A model generated the notes under the pieces. It searched no databases. It saw nothing but the letters and a program-made list of their open reading frames with translations, and was not told the origin of the DNA. Positions 13,113 through 27,400 of a stretch of DNA of 64,000 nucleotides are shown in pieces. Location: contig NW_004085918.1 in NCBI RefSeq assembly GCF_000220395.1, forward strand, positions 62,001 to 126,000, given 5' to 3'. Each line of letters starts with the position of its first letter. The stretch's first letter is position 1. The translations under genes and the position numbers were made by a program. The stretch comes from Ichthyophthirius multifiliis. Its lineage: Eukaryota > Ciliophora > Oligohymenophorea > Hymenostomatida.

Positions 13113-13553
13113 TTTTCATTTAAAAAATAAAAATAATATTTATAAAATGATTTGAATTATTTTATATTTTTATAAATTAAAAAGATACGAAATTTTAAAT
13201 TAAAATAATTTTAATCTAATATTTTCATTGTTATTAGTATTATAAATTGTATTTTAAATCGGAAAATATTTAAATAAAATAAAATTATGATTTTGTGCTT
13301 AAAAAATATAATAATTTAAAAGATAATTAAAAAATTTTTTACAAAGAATAAAAATATTTAACCTTTTTATAATTTATTATCATAAAAATAAAAATAATCA
13401 AATACATAAAAGCAAAATATTAATAAGTAATAAATATAATCAAAATTTTAAACTATTAAAAATTTCTATTAAAATAAATATTTATATGCTTTAATCGTAA
13501 AATAATTATTTTATAAAATTTTATATTATATAAATAAAAAATAATTTGTATTT
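13113..13553. other. AT-rich intergenic region between convergent genes
   Basis: A/T-rich 3' flanks of the small ORF and the TPR gene; nothing else seen. Confidence 0.5.
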
Positions 13554-14612
13554 TCATTCAGGTGAAACATCATTAATAGAATTTTCACTAAATTATTTAA
13601 TATTATCATTTTTTTAAGATTAATATTTATTAGTAGCATAATTAGAAGTTAGAGGTCTTAAAGAAGTTTTAGGAGATTTATTAATATTATTTTATTTTTA
13701 ATTTTAAATAGTATATGTAGTAGTAGCTCTTTTTTATTCTTAATCTTTAGGTCCATAAATGCCTGTAGCTTTATTAATTCTTATAGAAGTAGTATTTCCT
13801 TTGATTATTTTTCTTTTAATTTAATTTTCTTATTATTATTAAATTTGTTTTTCAGCTTAAGCCAAAACATTTTTTAAATTTTCAACCAAATTATGATTTT
13901 CGCCTAAATTTTCAATAGAAAACTTAACAGCTTTTTTATAAGTTTGTATAGCCTCTTCATATCTTTTCAAGAATTCTAATTCTACTCCTAAATTATGAAA
14001 AGCAATAGCCAAAACAGCAATTCTATCATTAAATTCTTTATATTCTTCATTATTAAAATTAGTATTTTAATTATTATTATTGATATTTCTTCCTATATTT
14101 TATATATATTCTTCCTATAAAAGCACTATACTCATTAATACATGTTCTAAAGCACTTTCATGTTTTCCTAATTGGGATAATACAGCACATAAATTCAAAT
14201 GTGTATCAGCTAAACTTTAACTTTTTTCTTATGTAATTTCGATTTGTAAGGCTTTGTTCAAGTAATCTAATGCTGTTCGTATTTTCCCTGTTCTTCTATA
14301 ATAACAGGCCATATTATTATATGTTACGGCTTTAAAATTTGGAGAATTTTAACACAATACCTTGGCTTTTTTTAAAAATTCAAAACAGGCATCAAAACGT
14401 TCTCTTGTTAAACAAACCATAGCTATTAAATTGCATAACTCACATAATTTTTCACTTGTTTTTATAACTTCTTCACTATTTTCTCCATATGCATTTATTT
14501 TTAAGTTAAAGGCTTCCTCTAATGTATCTAATGATTCACCATATTTACCTTGCTTTTGTAGTTATAATGATTTTTCTTCTAATTATGCTAGTTTTTCTCT
14601 AATTAAATCCAT
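13554..14612 (-). CDS. TPR-repeat protein, 352 aa
   Basis: A single intronless frame of 353 codons on the minus strand begins MDLIREKLAQLEEKSLQLQK and ends NDVSPE before TGA. Tetratricopeptide-type helix pairs are visible, for example TYNNMACYYRRTGKIRTALD followed by a segment with DTHLNLCAVLSQLGKHESAL, and later AFHNLGVELEFLKRYEEAIQ. The last 90 residues are polar and carry GNTTSIRINKATGIYGPKDQ. TPR arrays are protein-protein scaffolds, and in ciliates many are axonemal or basal-body proteins. Its partner is unknown. The gene is divergent from the RasGAP-VPS9 gene about 0.4 kb away. Confidence 0.82.
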
Positions 14613-15007
14613 ATTTTTTTATTATTATTTTTTTATGAGTTTTATTTTTATTATATAAAAAATACATATGTTATATTATTTTTTAAAAATAAATATTTAT
14701 ATTTAAATTAGTAATTAAATTTTTATAATATATAATTATAAATGTATAATCAGCAATTTAAATATTTCTTATTATACTTTTTAAAAAAATTTAATAGTAA
14801 TTCTGAATCATTATTCAATTTTATAAATAATTTTTAGATTTATTTTATTTATAGTTTTATTTTGTTAATTTTTAAAATATTTATTATCTGTCTATATTTT
14901 TTTTTTTTAATTTTTATAATTATTTATTGAATAATTTATTTTTATTCCCAAATTAAGTTAAACTATAATAATATTAATAAATAATAAATATCATACTCAT
15001 TAATATT
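14613..15007. promoter_or_regulatory. divergent intergenic spacer
   Basis: Shared 5' region of about 395 bp between the TPR gene (-) and the RasGAP-VPS9 gene (+). It is A/T-only sequence with no motif I can name. Confidence 0.4.
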
Positions 15008-18000
15008 ATGAAAGTAAATAATATATATTAAACATTTTAAAATTAAATTATAATTTTATATGTATTTATGTATTTTTATATTTGAAAAAAGCAAAGCAAT
15101 GATTGTATTTTACCAAACTAAGAATACATATATGATTAAATAAAAAATCTTAAAGCAGAATAAAATATTATTTTTTGGGATAACAAATGGTAGTAATTGC
15201 AAGAAAATATAAAAAAGGAATATTTCATTTATAAAAATGGTATTTATATTTGCTTTATTATAAAAAAAATTCATAATATATATTAAAAAAAACTAAAATT
15301 GTATTTTAATTTTTCTATAAAAAAGCCAAATCATGTTTTAAAACAATATTTGAATAAATAAAAACATTAGAAAATAAATATTTTGAAAATTATATATAAT
15401 TGTAAACTAGTTAAAAAAATATTCAAAAACTATTTTAAATTATAAATTATTAATAATACTTTCCATAAATTCATGAAAAAATGCACCAAATAATTTATAA
15501 ATTAAGAAAAAATCCTAATATAATACTAATTTTATTAGAAAAAACTAAACATATTGCATCAAATTAAATAAACAATTTAACAGAATAAATATTTCATATG
15601 TTTTTTACAGACTTTTAGCATTATCTATAATCTGATTAACTTTATTTTATAAATAAATTAATTGAAAACGAAGTAAATAAAAGCCAAAGCTTATAATAGT
15701 TTAGATCTAATTTTTTAATAAAACGTGTTATAAAAGAATTTTTGACTTAATAAAAATTTAATAAATGTGTATAGGATATTTTTAAAAATATTCTTAATGA
15801 GTTTTTAAAAATAAATGAAGATTTATAGCTTGATTTAAAAAAGTAAATAAAATAAATAAATTAAATATAAAAAAAATAAGAATAAATAAAGAATATGAGT
15901 AAAAAGATAAAAAAAAATCATTAATATAAGAATAATAAATATAATAGAATTAATAAATTTATTAAAAACATTAATAAAAATTACTTTATCAATATATTAA
16001 AAATTTAAACAAAGCAGAGTATTATACATATATTTTAAAAAGATATGAAATTTCATAAAATTATCTCTAAAACGAAGTTTCTGATGAAGTTTAGGACATC
16101 TTAAATTTAGACATACAAGGTATTTTATTCGAATTAAAAAAATTAATAGATAAAAATATTTTTTTTAAGAAAGAGCCTATTTTACAAGCAATAAAAACAG
16201 TTTTTTTTAAAACTTAATTCATAATATGCCTTCTTCAGCAAAATTTGAATAAGAGAATTGTATATTAAAATAAAATAGAAAATTATAAAATTTAATCGAT
16301 AGGAAAATACAAAAAATAACAAATTTAGTTAATCTAATTCTTGACTAAGTATTTAATAATTTAGAAAATATTCCTAATGAAATACGAGTGATTTTTTGGT
16401 TAACTAGATATCATTTAAGTTAAAAATACGGATAAATTAATATTAGTGAACTTCATTTATAAATTAGTAATTTTTTAGTTGATTATTGGATGATGCCTAT
16501 TTTTTTAAAATCTTTCAAAATCATTATTCAAAAAGAGGAAAAACAATCTATAATTTATGATAATATTTATTAAGTTTATGATATTTTGAAAAATGTAAAA
16601 TTTTATTTGTAATTTTTTTTTTTTATATTTTTTATATATTTATATTTTTAATATTATTGATAAATTTTCATTTTATTTTATAAGGTTATGTGTAGATAAT
16701 ATTTTTATGGAAATTTTCTACTTGAAAAGTTTAATTAACTAATATAAGATTCTTAACATAGTGTCTATTCTTTTTTTAAGAGTTACTTAATATTCCGACT
16801 CCAAAAATACATAACTTTCTTCAACAGAAAAATATAAATTTTATTGGTAATACTTGTACATGTCTTTCTTTGGAAAATTTAGAATACTTAATTAATATTA
16901 TTTTGTAATACTAAAACGATTTACCTAAAGATATTATTGAATTGGCAAAATATATAAAAGATAATTAAAAAAGCGAATAGTTTAATTTAATTAAAGATGA
17001 TGTTTTTACAATATTCTACTTTTAAGATTTATAAATGGAAAATTATCTGTAAAACTATTATAATAGATAGAATTAAATAAAATTTGAAATAAATTATATT
17101 TTAAGAAATGTAAAAAACATAAATACATCAATTAACTTTAGCGAAAAATTTAATATTATTCAAATATTTACTTTACTTTAAAGTGTAAAAAATAAAATAT
17201 TATTTATAAAAACGCAAAATATATGTATATGTATATTAAATTATGTATAAAGTAAAAATATGAGATTAATAACAAAAAAATAAAACTTTTTGCTCAAAAT
17301 ATTTCAAAATTTTTTATGTAAAATTTTATAGATAAAAACTTTATTGATATATTATTGTATGATTGCTAATAAAGATTAATAAACATGAATTAGTTAGAAT
17401 ATTAAATTAAGAATAAATATCTAAATTAAATTTAAAATATTGAAAAAGCAATTCAAAGCTTAGACAGTTAAAATTAAAATGCAAAAAAAGATAAAAAGAA
17501 ATAAAAAATTAGAACTTTTATAACTCAGACATAATTAAATATTTGCATTTCTTCACCTTTCTCACGTTCAAAGTTAAGTGATATTTACACTAAATAATAT
17601 GATGAAACCATTTATAAAAAAATATGGGTAGAAGATATTTAAAATTGCATACATTCGATAATAAGCTATGATTTTATAAAAAATTTGACAGGTATTAAAT
17701 TATAACTATTTTTATTTTAATTGTGATTAGGAGATTTTGCAGAAAATGATAAAGATGAATAAATACATCATTGTTAATCAATATATGATTTTATAGAAGT
17801 TCAAAAAATAAAAATAATTTAAAATTATATATATATTAATTTTAAAGGAATTTGGAAAATTGCCTGAAGTTTAATAAGTATTAAATGAAGGTGTTGATTA
17901 TTACAATGTAAATGATTCTTATATGGAAGTAATAGAATTAATAGATGAAAAGATTAAAAGTTCTACGCTTTTTAAAGAATATGACGAAGAGGAATTGTAA

Positions 18001-18687
18001 ATCATTAGTTACTTAATACAAAAGAAAATAAATAAATAATTCTATTAAAACGTTTTTCCTAAATAGTAAACCCATAAAGATTTTTCATTCTATATTTTAT
18101 TAAATTCTTTTGATTTTGTTACTTTTCTAAATCTAGAAATTCATTAAAACTAGCATACTGAATGGTTATGGAGAATATCATCTTAAGCTCTAATTAATAT
18201 GGATATTAAATAAACACCATCTTAAAAATTAGAATGTTTATTAGAGTGTACTAAAACTATGACTGAAATACTAAAATTAAGTTCTAATAATGATGAGGCT
18301 GCATCAGCTGATGTTACTTTGCCTAACTTAATATATATTCTTATTAAATCTAAACCTAAAAGAATGTATTCTAATATAAAGTATTTATACATATAGATTA
18401 TAAATTCGTTTTTAATATTTATATACTTATTTTAATTAATTAGCTTCATTAAAGTTTTTAAAAATCAAAATAAAATGCTTTCAGAATAAGGATATTGTTT
18501 TGTTTAAATCCAGGGGGCTCTAAAATTCTTAGAAAATTTAAATTGGAACGAGCTTAAGTAAATAAGTAAAAATGATTTTCATTTAAAAATAAGGGAAAAA
18601 GAAATTTAAAATGGAATAGCCTTTTTAAAAAAGCGGGAAAGAGAAGGTATTTTAATTGATTTAAGTTAGATATAATAATAATAATGA
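15008..18687 (+). CDS. RasGAP-VPS9 protein (GAPVD1/Gapex-5-like)
   Basis: A mini first exon ATGAAA is followed by an intron at 15014-15091, giving MKQSNDCILPNQEYIYDQ. The middle of the protein has a RasGAP-like block: ENIPNEIRVIFWLTRYHLSQ, then ISELHLQISNFLVDYWMMP, resembling the P..LR and FINPAI regions of GAPs. The C-terminal third is a VPS9 domain: the motif TLPNLIYILIKSKPKRMYSN, followed by SEQGYCFVQIQGALKFLENL. VPS9 domains are exchange factors for Rab5-type GTPases. A RasGAP domain ahead of VPS9 is the layout of GAPVD1 (Gapex-5), which acts in endocytosis. Several introns are present, for example near 15239-15325, 15843-15930 and 16606-16685. A T run at 16771-16777 appears one base short, because the protein changes frame there. 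VPS9 is confident; RasGAP is moderately so. Confidence 0.75.
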
Positions 18688-18890
18688 ATAATAGATTTCT
18701 ATAAAATTAAAAAAATCAAAAAGAATTTTATGTAGTATTATTTAATAAATTATAATATAATTATTAATTTTTTATTATAATATATATTTAGTTAATATAT
18801 TTATTTAATTTGAATTCTAAAATTATATTTTTTATTTTTTTACATTTATTTATTTAAAATTCTAATGATAATTTTAAAATAAAATTAATT

Positions 18891-19868
18891 TCATTAATAA
18901 TCTAATTGTTAATTTTAATTCATATTTGAATTAAAATTTTACAAACTTTATAAACTTTTTAAATTGTTTTTTAATTATTATATTTTCAATTCAGCGTAAT
19001 TTATTTTATTTTATAACATCAATGGATATTTAAAAAATTCTTGGTTTTATTATTCTAGAACTTAATCTTCATCTTAAAATTATTTATAGTATTTTAAACT
19101 ATTTAGGTCTAAAATAATATAAAAAATAATTTAAAATAAATATCTATATGTTTATAAAATAAATAATATCTACTTTTTTCATTTTTTTAAAGTTGAATTT
19201 CCTCAGCACTAAAATTCTAATATTTATTATTTTATTATTATTTTTTAATCTATTATTATTAAAATTTAGTACAAACTTTTGCCTGGTTTTTCTGTTTATT
19301 TAGATATTATTATTTAATATTTTAATTATTTTAATGTATAAAAATGTTTTAAATTTTTTTAAATTTTATATTATCTGATTTTGCTATATCATAAAATTCA
19401 ATATTAGGTTTGATTTATATGCCTTTCTATATATAATTTAAAATAAATATATAATGAATAATTATTAAAAACTTTTAGGAATATTTTTTTTAAAGGTTCA
19501 GAAAAAAGCTATTTTACAACTTTTAAATATTTATTATTTGCGTCTTCTTTCGGTTTTTCTTAATTTTAAATTAAATTTTCAATTTCATCTTTTTAAATCA
19601 AAATAGATTTTCTATTAATTTTAATTGTATCCTATTTTGCGATTTTTCTTTATATTATTAATGATGGCTTTTTAATAGAATTATCTTTTAAATTAATATT
19701 TTAAGCTTAACATAATAATTCTTCTTTATTTGTATTTAACGATATATCACTATTTTGGGATTAAAGCCTAACTTCGATTCTTTCAGAATCATTTGAAATT
19801 AATGTTTTTTCATGTTTTCTGCTTTAAATGTATTCATTTAAATGCTATATTGTTAAACTATCAAGCAT
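18891..19868 (-). CDS. hypothetical protein, 288 aa or longer
   Basis: Two introns (19427-19472 and 19109-19173) join three exons into an exact 289-codon frame starting MLDSLTIQHLNEYIQSRKHE. The product is charged, with repeated Gln and Asn, and holds helix-prone stretches such as IQKDEIENLIQNQEKPKEDA. The C terminus is a likely coiled segment ending QNQQLDYQ before TGA at 18893-18891. No known domain is recognised. Plausible coding sequence continues upstream on the same strand to about 20271, with a possible intron at 19915-19949, so the true start may be earlier. The perfect frame after splicing is the main support. Confidence 0.5.
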
Positions 19869-21348
19869 CCTAGATTTCTATATATTATTTTTAATACAAT
19901 AGCATATGAAATTTCTAAAATTAAATTTGAAAAAAATTAACTTTTATTTACCTTCTATTTTTTTAATAAATTTAGTTTTTAAACATTTTAATCATAATTA
20001 AATATCTCGCATATTTATAATTTTTACTAAATTAATTTTCCTAAATGATTTCTTTCTTAAATAAAAGGCTTAAATTAAATATTATCTCTTTTATTATCTT
20101 AACTTTATCTAATATAAAAAATTATTCAATTTTATAAAACAACTTAAATATTATTTTTTTATAAAAATATTTATTATTATACTAATTATTTTTTGAATAT
20201 TATTAAATATATTCAATAACTTTAGGCAATATTAATGTTTTATTATTAGAATTCAGTTTCTTTTTTTACATTTATAGATATAAAAATATTTCTATTTTTG
20301 TATTATTAAATAAAAAATTAAAATAAAAATTATTCTTAATAAAATATTAATAGTAAAAAAATAAAATCAAAGAAAATAGTTTTTTCTATTTAATTATTAT
20401 AATCTTAACTTAATAACTAGCGATTTATATTATTATTATTATCAATATTAATTTAATGATTATTTATTTATATTTATAATATTCTCTTTTATAAATATTA
20501 ACATTTAATATAATTACTAAATGTTAATCGGATTATATCTTCTTATTATGCTCTTATAATTTAAAATATTTATAATAAAAAATAATTTTTTTAGAAAATA
20601 AAATAATAAAAATTTAAATAAGTAATGAAAAAATAATAAAAAATATATGCAATTTTATTTTATATAAAATAAAATCTTTATTGCTATAATTTATTAATCT
20701 TAATAATTATTTAGTTTTAAATTTTGAATTTCTTAACATTTCATATTAAATTATTTAATTTTAAGCTAAATAATAAATATTAATAATCATAAAATAAGGT
20801 AATATTTAAAAATTTTTAATATAATAATAATTTAAATAGCAAAAATTCTATAATTTAATATAAATATCAATATATATACTAATAATTATTAAAAAAAAAA
20901 AAATTATATATTAATAATTATTATAAAAAAATATAATTATACTTTAAATTTTAAAATTAAAATTATACAATATTTTTAAGATTTAATTATTTTTAAAATA
21001 AAATTAGGCCCATTATAATTAAGCAACACATAAATTATATATTTTTTTAATTATGTAATATTAACCTTATATTATAATATGTTAATATAGACCGACCATT
21101 AAACAAGTTTGCTAAATTAATATTATAAAACTTTTTACAATTTATAATTAATTAAAAAGATGATTCTATTTTAAATAAAATATCAGTATTATAAACATTT
21201 TAACTTAAACTATATTATTGTAATTTAAATAGTTTAAAACAAAAATTTACAATATATATTAATAAATTTTATGTTTTTTATTATTATTTCTACAATTTTA
21301 TATTTCCTATTTAATCTATATTTCCTATTTTTATATATAAACAAAAAA
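19869..21348. other. AT-rich region, possible upstream exons of the hypothetical gene
   Basis: From 19869 to about 20271 the minus strand stays open in frames that could be additional 5' exons, but I cannot choose a structure. From 20272 to 21348 it is A/T spacer without a recognisable gene. Confidence 0.35.
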
Positions 21349-23427
21349 ATGAAACAAATAAATAATTAATTAAATTAATAGTAAAAAAATAACCTAAACT
21401 ATTTTATTACTAATTATAAGAATCAAATTTAAAATATTCACGTTAATTATTTATAAAACAATAATACACTTACTAAAATTTAAGAAGACGAACTTTAATA
21501 TAATGCTCTCTAACTAAATTATATTATAGATAAACATTAAGAAAAAAGTTATAGTTAAGAATTAGAAAATATGTATTTTGAATCAGAGAAATTTGCATAA
21601 AATAAAATTCTTACTAAAAAAAATAAAAATAACAAAAAAATTAAAAATTTTAATATTTTAGATGCATAAAAATATTTTGCTTTTTTATAATTTGAATAAG
21701 ATTAAAATAATACTTAAAATGCATTTAAACAAACAGCTATTTAAATCAATCCAAAAGCAAGAGTTCCTAATAATAGTTAATAGTTTTTATTAGAAATGAA
21801 TGATAATACTAATAATGAAAATATTTTAAATTAATAAAAATTATAAATTAAAAATTAAAATAATATTAATAACAGCACATTAATTGGATATGGAAAATAA
21901 TAAAAAAATAATAATAATTTTAACAATTAGAATTAATAATTTATACAAACTAGAAATAATGTAAAAGAAGTTGATAACTTAAATACAAATGGAAATTTTA
22001 TTTCTGCTATAGATAAATACTATTAAAATAAAAATAAAACCAATAATCAATAAGAAGAATAATAAGAAGATTATTAATAGCCTAAAAATAATTATGCTTA
22101 AAGCTCAGAATAACAAGAATAAAAACAAGGAGGTTTATTCAAAAAATTTAGACAGCCAACATTAGCAGGGTAAAAAGAATAAAAAATTAATAATAATGAA
22201 AACTTAAAAGGAGTTGATTAAAAAGTATAAAAAAATACACAAAAATAATTATATTTTAAAAAATAAAATAAAAAAGCTTATTAGTATTATAGAAAGTGAA
22301 ATTATTGAAAATGCTGCAAATATAAAATGGGATGATATTGCAGGGCTTAAATCAGCTAAAACGACAGTTTACGAATCTATAATATGGCCGATGCTTAATC
22401 CTTAAATATTTACAGGAATAAGAGCTCCTCCAAAAGTAAAATTTAATTTAAATTTATTTATGTGATTTTATCTTTTAAATAATTTTATTTGTATTCATTT
22501 AACTTAATTAGGGTTTACTACTTTTTGGACCTCCTGGAACTGGCAAAACTTTGATTGGTAAAGCTATTGCTTGTGAATCTAATTCAACGTTTTTTTCTAT
22601 TTCAGCTAGTAGTTTAACAAGCAAATGGGTAGGTGAAGGAGAAAAAATGGTCAAAGTTCTATTTAAGTTAGCGATTTCTAAATAACCTAGTGTTATATTT
22701 ATTGATGAAATAGATTCATTATTGTGTGCAAGATAAGAAGTTTATATTTTATATATATTAAATATTTAGATTAAAAATTTAGCATTTCAATATTATAATT
22801 TAATTTTTAAAAGAATGAAAACGAAGCCAGTAGGAGGATAAAAACTGAATTCTTAGTTTAAATGGAAGGTACACAAACTAAATGTGAAGAAAGAATTCTA
22901 TTAATAGGAGCTACTAATAGACCATAAGAATTAGATGATGTATAAAAAAATAAAAATAAAATATTATTTATTAAATATTTAGGCTGTTAAAAGAAGGTTT
23001 GTAAAAAGGTTGTTTATTCCATTACCTGATAAAAATGCAAGAAAGCAGTTAATAGAAAGAATTATTTAAATTGAATCAGAAAAAGGAAATAAATTCCTAA
23101 TAAATGATATTGTTATTTAAAAATTTTATTTATAATTAAATATTTTGTAAAAAAAAGGAATTAAATGAAATTATTGATGTTACAAAAGGTTATTCAGGCG
23201 CTGATATGAGAAACTTATGTGCTGAAGCATCTATGATGCCTATAAGAACTTGCATGGATATTTAAAAATTATCTATAGATAGTATAAGACCTGTAATGAA
23301 AAGCGATTTTATGCAAGCAATCAAAAAAGTTAAAGCAACTGTTTAAAAAAAAGATTTAAATGCCTATTTCGAATGGAATGATTAATTTGGAAGCTATGAA
23401 ATTAATATAGAAGATATAAATAATTGA
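21349..23427 (+). CDS. FIGNL1: fidgetin-like AAA ATPase
   Basis: A Gln/Asn-rich N-terminal region of about 290 residues leads into an AAA cassette. Landmarks in order are [20 protein letters not shown], Walker A GPPGTGKT, pore-loop region [12 protein letters not shown], Walker [11 protein letters not shown], sensor ATNRPQELDD and arginine-finger region VKRRF. The end of the protein, [20 protein letters not shown] then WNDQFG, matches the fidgetin/FIGNL1 C-terminal helix. Five introns are visible: 22225-22276, 22436-22511, 22740-22813, 22940-22982 and 23112-23157. Spliced, the CDS is 1788 bp (595 residues) with no frame break. This class comprises microtubule-severing enzymes, and FIGNL1 also acts in recombination. 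Fidgetin, spastin and katanin are the alternatives; the C terminus favours FIGNL1. Confidence 0.9.
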
Positions 23428-23896
23428 TTTGAAGATAAACTAAGTATATTTTATTTATTAAATATATAATTATTTGCAAATTTTATTGATATATTAAAGT
23501 TAGTGCATATTTAATGAACAGAAAATAATTATTATTTTTACTATATTTAAAAGGTATTTTATTAATTTTAATTTACTCAAAATGTATTTATTTGCTAAAA
23601 AAATATATAAAAAATAATATTATACTTATTAATCAAAAAAAAAATTATTTATTGTTTAAATTATAAATTTAAATTTATATATTATTTTATTAATATAAAT
23701 AAATAATTTTCTAGACAAAAATAAGAATAATAATTGAGAATAAAATATAATATAAATAAAAAAAACAAAATAAATATAAATATAAAAAATAAAAAAAATT
23801 GTATAAAAAATAATAATTTTAGAAAATATTTACATATTATCTAAAATAAAAAATCAATATTGTTTTCAAAAATATTTACATTAAAATAAATAATAA
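23428..23896. other. AT-rich intergenic region
   Basis: Spacer between two genes on the same strand; it contains only A/T-rich sequence. Confidence 0.5.
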
Positions 23897-24395
23897 ATGA
23901 GTCAATCTTAAGGACTTTTCAGTAATTAATAAAATTAACAAAACACCTCTACAGGTTTATTTGGTAATTAGTAGTAAGGAGGAGGCTTGTTTGGTAATTA
24001 ATATATTTAAAAATTTAAATTTATAAAATAAATTGATAGGCTAGTTATAAAATACATAAGGAAGTTTATTTTCTTTATCAGCAAACCAATAATTAAATCC
24101 AAACACTAATATATAAAATTAAAAAGGTACTTAATTATTTGGCAACACGTAAAATACTTAATAATAAGCATAAAGTAGTTTATTTGGTGGCATGTAAAAT
24201 TAGAATAATTAAGCTTAAACACCTACTTTATTTACTTAATAAAATTAAGGAGAATATTAATAGCCTTAATAATAAAAATTATAGTAATAATAAATAACAA
24301 ATTAATAACAATAGCCGTTTTCATAATAGCAGCCTTAATAATAAAAAGTCATATTCGGATTATAATAATAGCAAATAGAATAATAACCTTAATAA

Positions 24396-24456
<61 letters not shown>

Positions 24457-27400
24457 TTAAATAACCTTAGACCAATTAGGGTTTAATAGGATAGAGTTTA
24501 TTTTCTAATATACAAGAAAATTAATAATAATAAACAGGAACTTAAATTTAACCAGGAACACAATAATTAACAGTATTACAAGATACATCATAAAATCAAT
24601 AATAGTAATAAGGCGGTTTATTTTAAATAATTTAAAATACTTAGAACCAACAAAATAATCAGAATTAAACATAAAAAGTTGGAGGAGGGCTATTTAATTT
24701 AAATATTAACTAAGATTAAAAAATAGATAAGCCTTTAACAGGAGGATTATTTTAAAATATAGAAAATAAAAATACATAATAATAAGAATGCCTTTTTGGA
24801 TAATAATAATAAAAAACAAATGAAGAAAGTAAATAAAAAGAATTATTTAGTAATATCAATAAAGAAGAATAATAATAAATATTACCTTAAACATTATAAG
24901 GTAATGTAACAAATTAAAATTAATAGTAAAATTAACTTTTCTCAATTAATAAATAATAAACTTAAACTTAAAATTAAAATTAAAATTAAAATTAGAAAGA
25001 ATCTTAATTATCTAATATAAATCAAAATACTACGCAATAAATTTAATAATAATAAGCTAATACAGGTAGTTTATTTGGAAATTAGACTTAAATTAATAAT
25101 AATTAACAACAACAATAACAATAACCATAATAGCATGTACCTTTAAATCAAACAGGAGGATTATTTTCAAATTTAAACACAACATAATAATAGAAACCTT
25201 CTGGAGGATTATTTGCAAACCTAGGGGGTATGAATTCAACATAATAAGGAGGACTTTTTGGATAGACATAATAATAAGGTGATAAAAAGAATGTAAATAC
25301 AATACCTTCCCCACTTTTTTAAGGTTCTACAATCTAGAATTAGTTAGATTAAAAAAAAACAGAAAAAAATGCTGATTAATTACAAACAACTGGAGGACTT
25401 TTCGGCTCAAGCAATTAAGAAATTTAATAATGCAATGTTCAAAAAAAAGACGAAAATAAAGTTGGTTTAGAAGGATTAGTTGATAAACAAGATTAGTAAT
25501 AATAAGTAAATACAAAAAGTGGAGGCTTATTTGGAGGTCCAATAGTATAAGGAGATTAATCTAATATTAGTTTATTTAATAATTAACAATAAATAAATAC
25601 TACTAATAAAGCTTAAAATGATTAAAATTAGTTGCTTTAAAAAAATATACAAGCTTAATAAGGTGATCAAGATAAAAATAAAACGGAAAATAAAGGCTTA
25701 TTTGGATAATAAATTGAATTAAAAACTCCGTAAACTACAAACAAATCGCCTTAAAAAGATTAATAGTAACCAAAGTAATTGTAATAATAACCACAATAGT
25801 AACAATAACCTAACCAACCTGAGGATAAAAAAATTTCTAATTTTTAAATTCCTCAAGATAAAAGAAATTTAAGTTAAGAAACTATTAAAGATAATTAAAA
25901 TATAATTTCTTTAGGACTAAAGCTAAACTCAAATATATTGAACCTTCTATTGAATATTATTCAAATAGAAAAAAATTAATTATTTTCATTTCTAAAAGAT
26001 TCGAATATCAAAGATAAACTTTTATTTGGATTATTAAGCTAAAAAAATAAAATTAGTCATAAAGATTAAAAAAAATGGGAGGTATATTCAAATAATTATA
26101 TTAAATAAATTTTTAAAAATAGGAATATAAGAATGATTCAAAACAAGGAAAGTCTCCTTTGAAATTTTCAATAAAAGAATTATCTGAATATAAATATTAA
26201 TATATAATTGTATTATTCATTGAAGAAATAGCTTTATATTTAGATTTAAATCCTTTATCAGTATACTATTAAATTGATTAATTCTTTCAAACGAATAAAG
26301 AATATATTGATTACTTTTTTGATCCCGATACAAAACAACCTTCGATTCAATATTTTTACGATTAAAATTGTTTAAAGTTTGATGATGGTGGCAAGGAAGT
26401 TATAATTTAAAATAAATCGAAATTTATAGAAAACTTGAACACCTAATTTATGAAAAAATAATACTTTTATCAAAGAAATTGCCTAATTTAAGCTTTAAGA
26501 ATACTCATTTGTTAATAAGATAACTAATAGCACAATCAAACAATAAAAGATTTTTTTTAAGAAAGTAAGTTTGAAGAAAATTTATAGAAACTCTTATATG
26601 AAAACTATATGAATATTCCTTAACAGTTAACTTAGCAAGATATGGATAGGTTTTAGGTCTAGGTTTAAAGAGAAATTTATTAAATAATGTAGTTAACTTT
26701 CTTATTAAATTATAATTGGAGCCCTAATAAAATAAATATTAATCATTGCTTAGATATTTTATTTAAGACCAATTATAGAGGAAATGTTAAAGTATGGTTA
26801 AATAAAAAGAAAGATAAGCTCAATTAATTAAGTATTTAATTATAAGATGCTTGTATTGTGTAAATAATTTCCTTTTTAGAAGAACAAAAAGATTTGAACT
26901 TATCTTAGTTTTAATAAGATAATGATAAGTATATTCTTTTAACTTATTTATTAAAAATTGTAAAATAAGGAAAATTAACAGATAATTTTAACGAATGTGT
27001 TGAAAGGTATTTTACTTTTGTTAAAAAAGTGTTATAAAATCAAAATTTGGGTATTCTTAAAAATATTTATCAAGAAGTCTTATTTAAATATGCAGATTTA
27101 ATTATTTGTTAATGTGTAGAATTTTAATATGAAAATGAAGAAAACTATGAATATATTACCTAAATTTTTATCGAATGTTTGAAAAAAAATAGCATTTTAA
27201 TTAAAGAATTTTGGGAGAAAATGGAAAATGTACCAGAATATAATACTTTCTTTTCATAATAAAATAAAATTGATGAAGTTTTGATTTATAAATTAATGAA
27301 AATAGCTTGCAATACACAAAGTGAACCATTTTCAGAAAAAGTTATTATTTTCTAAGGTTAAACACAAAAATATTGGTATTAAATAGATTTAAAAACTAAT

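Noticed and set aside
25093-25542. Minus-strand Leu/Ile-rich ORFs
   Set aside because: These are shadows of the Gln-rich GLFG domain on the plus strand.
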